Source: Larix sibirica (lineage: Eukaryota; Streptophyta; Pinopsida; Pinales; Pinaceae). From it: a stretch of 11,186 bases of DNA. The position numbers and the translations under genes were made by a program. Numbering within the stretch: the stretch's first letter is position 1; the number at the start of each line of letters is the position of its first letter. Positions 8,711 to 11,186 of this stretch are shown piece by piece. Where the stretch lies: positions 47,735 to 58,920 of the forward strand of contig NWUY0300000129.1 of NCBI GenBank assembly GCA_004151065.3, given 5' to 3'. The notes beneath the pieces were generated by a model. That model did no database searches. It saw only the letters and a list, made by a program, of their open reading frames with translations, and was not told where the DNA came from.

Positions 8711-10354
8711 TGTAGTGCCCTAGTTTTACGTTGAACCTTGATTATTATGCCACGTTATTATTTGATGGAATTAAATTATGAATGAACTAGTTATGTGTAG
8801 AAGCACCTTGGCATTGGAACATGAGGATTAGTACATTTATGAATAAATTCAATGTTTAAAGTTATTGTTTATGAATGAGATGAATGACGATAATTAGATT
8901 TTTATGTTGTCATGAAATTGATAAAATGATGTCTAATAAATGCAATTATGTATATGCATTGTGTATCATGTGCTTTGATGGGTTTTCAAGTGTGATAGGG
9001 AAAGACGGTTGCATTGACGCAAGGTTGTGTCAATATCGTGTAGACTCTAAATTGAGTCGGCTATCCACGTTAGGTGATGTTAATATGGAGAAATTTGATG
9101 TATTATATTTTATGATTAGAATGGTTTGATGCACGTGGTGTTTTCATGTGCAGGCATAGGATCGTGATGCCAATCTGTCCACATAAAGGTAATGGAGCTA
9201 ATTGGGGAAGAGATATCACCAAGACTAGCAATTTATTCCATGTGATGGATTGAAAAGCGAGAGAGGATTTTTCCCACAAATTTCATGTTACCATGAGGGC
9301 AGGCCACAAAATCAGTCACTCATGAGGATCCACTAGGAGGTGTGCAATAAGTACACAACCTTATTCCCCACGAACCATGAGTATCTTTGTAGGTTCGACC
9401 TGACTAAGTTAACATGGTCTCAGTCATTTTACAAATATCCACCACCGAAAAAGGGATATTTGAAGGGAATGAAAGAAAACATGACATCCTTGATATGCCC
9501 ATATTAATGCAATGCCTTGATAAAATAAAGGCACTATGGGGTAAAAAGGTTTATTTTAAAAATAAATGAAATGGGTTTAAATAATTATGACCAAATAGGA
9601 AAAACATAAATTATAAACTGTAAATGGAATTAACTTGTTCATAAAGAAAAATGATTGAATTATAAAATTAATATTTAGTGAATTCAAAGCATACACATAC
9701 ATACAAAGATAGGAGAAATGGAGAAATCAAGGAAACATAAGAGAGAATCATAAATAAATGAAAAATATGAATTAGATGTGAAAAGTGACACATGGGTGGG
9801 TGAATATTAAAACAAAAGGTAATTTAATAATTCTTAATTATGCACATGTGGGAAACTTGGCAAGGTTCTCAAAGCCATAAAGAGAGGAGGGGAGCATGAA
9901 GCTCACACACCTGTTTCCCTATTTTTGGATGTCATACATGATGTTGATTTTATTTTGGTGTCTGTTGAGAGTTTGTCTCATTATTGTGTGAGTGGAGTTG
10001 GGAAATCCCTAGTGCAATCTACGCACTTTAACTACACTAGCAAAATTCTTTCCATTTAGCCCCATTGTTGCTTGGGAGTCCTTAGGGAAGAAGAGTACCC
10101 TTTTGGAGTTGTTAGGGTGGTATCTTGTGGACATGCAACAATTGGAAATCAAGGAGTGGATTCATAATGGAAATACACCACCCCAAATTGATCGATAGGC
10201 AAAGTCAAGGTGAGTCTGATATTGCAAATTTCAATCTAAATAATTTTAAATTATGCTTGACGTACATGTTGGAAATTGTAAATTTCTTTATCTATGTTCA
10301 TAGAATGCATAATTCATGCAATTTTCCTTATTAGAGGCCTAGAGGGGCCCTACA
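8711..10354 (+). mobile_element. 3' LTR of the inner element
   Basis: It starts TGTAGTGCCC and ends GGGCCCTACA, which form a terminal inverted repeat matching at 9 of 10 positions. It aligns with 267-1940 throughout. Well-kept blocks include 42 identical bases within 8935-8976 and the shared stretch around 9541-9590. It lacks about 30 bp found in the 5' LTR. Differences are spread evenly and include many C/T and G/A changes. AATAAA at 9524-9529 matches the candidate polyadenylation region of the other LTR. Confidence 0.92.
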
Positions 10355-10359
10355 ACTAG
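10355..10359. repeat. Right target site duplication (decayed)
   Basis: ACTAG immediately follows the CA end of the 3' LTR and pairs with TCCAG at 262-266 (3 of 5 identical). The reading-frame argument for this pair is given at the left copy. Confidence 0.7.
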
Positions 10360-10579
10360 GAAGATGGCACTCTAACTATCACAATTCAAACTAACAACAT
10401 GCTAACCAAAACCAACAATTAAACCCAACCTCTACAACCATTCAAGTAGCTTCCATGTATTCATCCTCAGTAGTCAACAATGCAATGGATGAATATCTTA
10501 TACTCATCCAACTGATTTCGTCGGTGAATATCTTGAACACATATGCATTGGTCGACGATATGTGGTCAATATCTCCATC

Positions 10580-11186
10580 CCAGTCGAAATCGAAAAAATA
10601 TGTACATTGATTTACATTTCGACCTTAGGATATCCTCCATAAAAATTTGCATAATCCATCGTGTCACACATATACTTGAATACTCTCTTGACTACAGTCT
10701 AGTGCTCTCTTCTAGGTGTCGACATGTACCTACTCAACACTCCCACTGCATGGGAAATATCAGGTCATGTATAGACTATAACATACATCAGAATACCTAC
10801 AACACTACCATAGGGCACACATAACATGTACTATATTTCTTCTTGTGTCTTAGGACATTGGTCAATAGATAGCTTGACTCCCACAAGAATAGGAAACTTG
10901 ACTAGTCTATTGTCGAGCATATTGAAACATTTTCGAACTTGACCAGTCGGAATCGAAAAAATATGTACATTGATTTACTTTTCGACCTTAGGATATCCTC
11001 CATAAAAATTTGCATAATCCATCGTGTCACACATATACTTGAATACTCTCTTGACTACAGTCTAGTGCTCTCTTCTAGGTGTCGACATGTACCTACTCAA
11101 CACTCCCACTGCATGGGAAATATCAGGTCATGTATAGACTATAACATACATCTAACATGTACTATATTTCTTCTTGTGTCTTAGGA
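10580..11186. repeat. 363-bp tandem duplication within the copia pseudogene
   Basis: 10943-11186 repeats 10580-10855 with an offset of 363 bp. The second copy lacks 32 bp (10790-10821 of the first); otherwise I count two mismatches in 244 bp (A/G in CAGTCGAAAT against CAGTCGGAAT; ATTTC against TTTTC). Both copies share the same inactivating stops (10765-10767 and 11128-11130), so the duplication happened after the gene died. The second copy runs off the window, so further units may follow. Confidence 0.93.

Larger units (their letters stand above)
267..10354 (+). mobile_element. Non-autonomous LTR retrotransposon (Ty3/gypsy-like signals, LARD-like), 10.1 kb, inserted in a copia element
   Basis: The element has two direct LTRs of 1,674 and 1,644 bp, a tRNA-iMet primer binding site, a gypsy-style 3' tail, decayed 5-bp target duplications and 6.77 kb of internal sequence. 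No gag or pol domain is visible in any frame: no zinc knuckle, no DTG protease, no YxDD reverse transcriptase, no integrase HHCC or DDE. It must have moved with proteins of another element. Large elements with a non-coding interior are called LARDs in plants. Differences between the LTRs (about 13% in one 246-bp stretch, nearer 20% in another) point to an old insertion. It lies in the opposite orientation to its copia host. Confidence 0.88.
10355..11186 (-). pseudogene. Ty1/copia pol, end of reverse transcriptase and start of RNase H (right half, broken, partly duplicated)
   Basis: Minus-strand remains of copia pol, upstream half of the gene at 59-261. In order: a segment with KFPILVGVKLSIDQCPKTQE (RT end); GILMYVIVYT*PDISHAVGV with RYM (the CTRPDI..AVG..SRYM block); REH*TVVKRVF; then DWDGDID, SWMS and ALLTTEDEYMEAT, which match the DWAGD, SW.SK and ALSTTEAEYMA motifs of copia RNase H; then CDS*SAI at 10363-10383, matching CDSQSAI. 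Stops lie at 10765-10767 (TGA for the CTRPD arginine), 10699-10701 (TAG for tryptophan) and 10372-10374 (TAG for glutamine). The stretch between EAT and CDS has a frameshift and is a few codons short. The gene is interrupted at 10359 by the inserted LTR element and resumes at 261. Confidence 0.88.

Noticed and set aside
10543-10824. Plus-strand frames of 93 and 81 codons (also 10939-11184).
   Set aside because: They are antisense shadows of the minus-strand copia pol remains and repeat each other because of the 363-bp duplication.
1-11186. CRISPR arrays, bacterial operons, tRNA or rRNA genes.
   Set aside because: No regularly spaced repeats with unique spacers, no ribosome-binding-site/ORF series, and no cloverleaf or rRNA blocks; the content is plant retrotransposon sequence. 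The only tRNA-related match is the primer binding site.

Overview
The window looks like intergenic, transposon-filled DNA from a land plant. It is AT-rich, has no intact long reading frame, and contains two nested, decayed LTR retrotransposons. The age of the insertions and the low gene content suggest a large, slowly purged plant genome such as a gymnosperm or a large-genome angiosperm; that is inference. No functional host gene was found.

Outer layer (1-266 and 10355-11186, minus strand): the two flanks are halves of one Ty1/copia polyprotein gene. The right flank carries the end of reverse transcriptase and the start of RNase H. The left flank carries the end of RNase H, the stop codon, a polypurine tract and the first seven bases of the 3' LTR. 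Stops and frameshifts make it a pseudogene. In the right flank a 363-bp unit is tandemly duplicated; the copies are about 99% identical apart from a 32-bp deletion.

Inner layer (267-10354, plus strand): a 10,088-bp LTR element sits inside the copia RNase H region. Its LTRs are 267-1940 and 8711-10354, both TG...CA. An initiator-Met tRNA primer binding site follows the 5' LTR, and a Ty3/gypsy-style tail precedes the 3' LTR. The flanking 5-mers (TCCAG/ACTAG) are a decayed target site duplication. Counting those five bases once puts the copia reading frame in register across the gap. By eye the LTRs differ by about 13-20%, so the insertion is old.

Internal domain (1941-8710): 6.77 kb with no recognisable gag, protease, RT, RNase H or integrase, so this is a non-autonomous, LARD-like element. 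Its middle looks like captured host DNA: a promoter-like stretch (palindromic TCP-type site, TATA-like box), a leader-like stretch with a perfect 11-bp hairpin, then 1.3 kb of intron-like sequence unusually rich in GATCTG, the core of the plant intron-mediated-enhancement motif. The right part has several inverted repeats and an 84-bp hairpin-bearing tandem repeat. The most interesting reading is a non-coding retrotransposon carrying a host promoter/leader/first-intron module; this needs a homology search to confirm.
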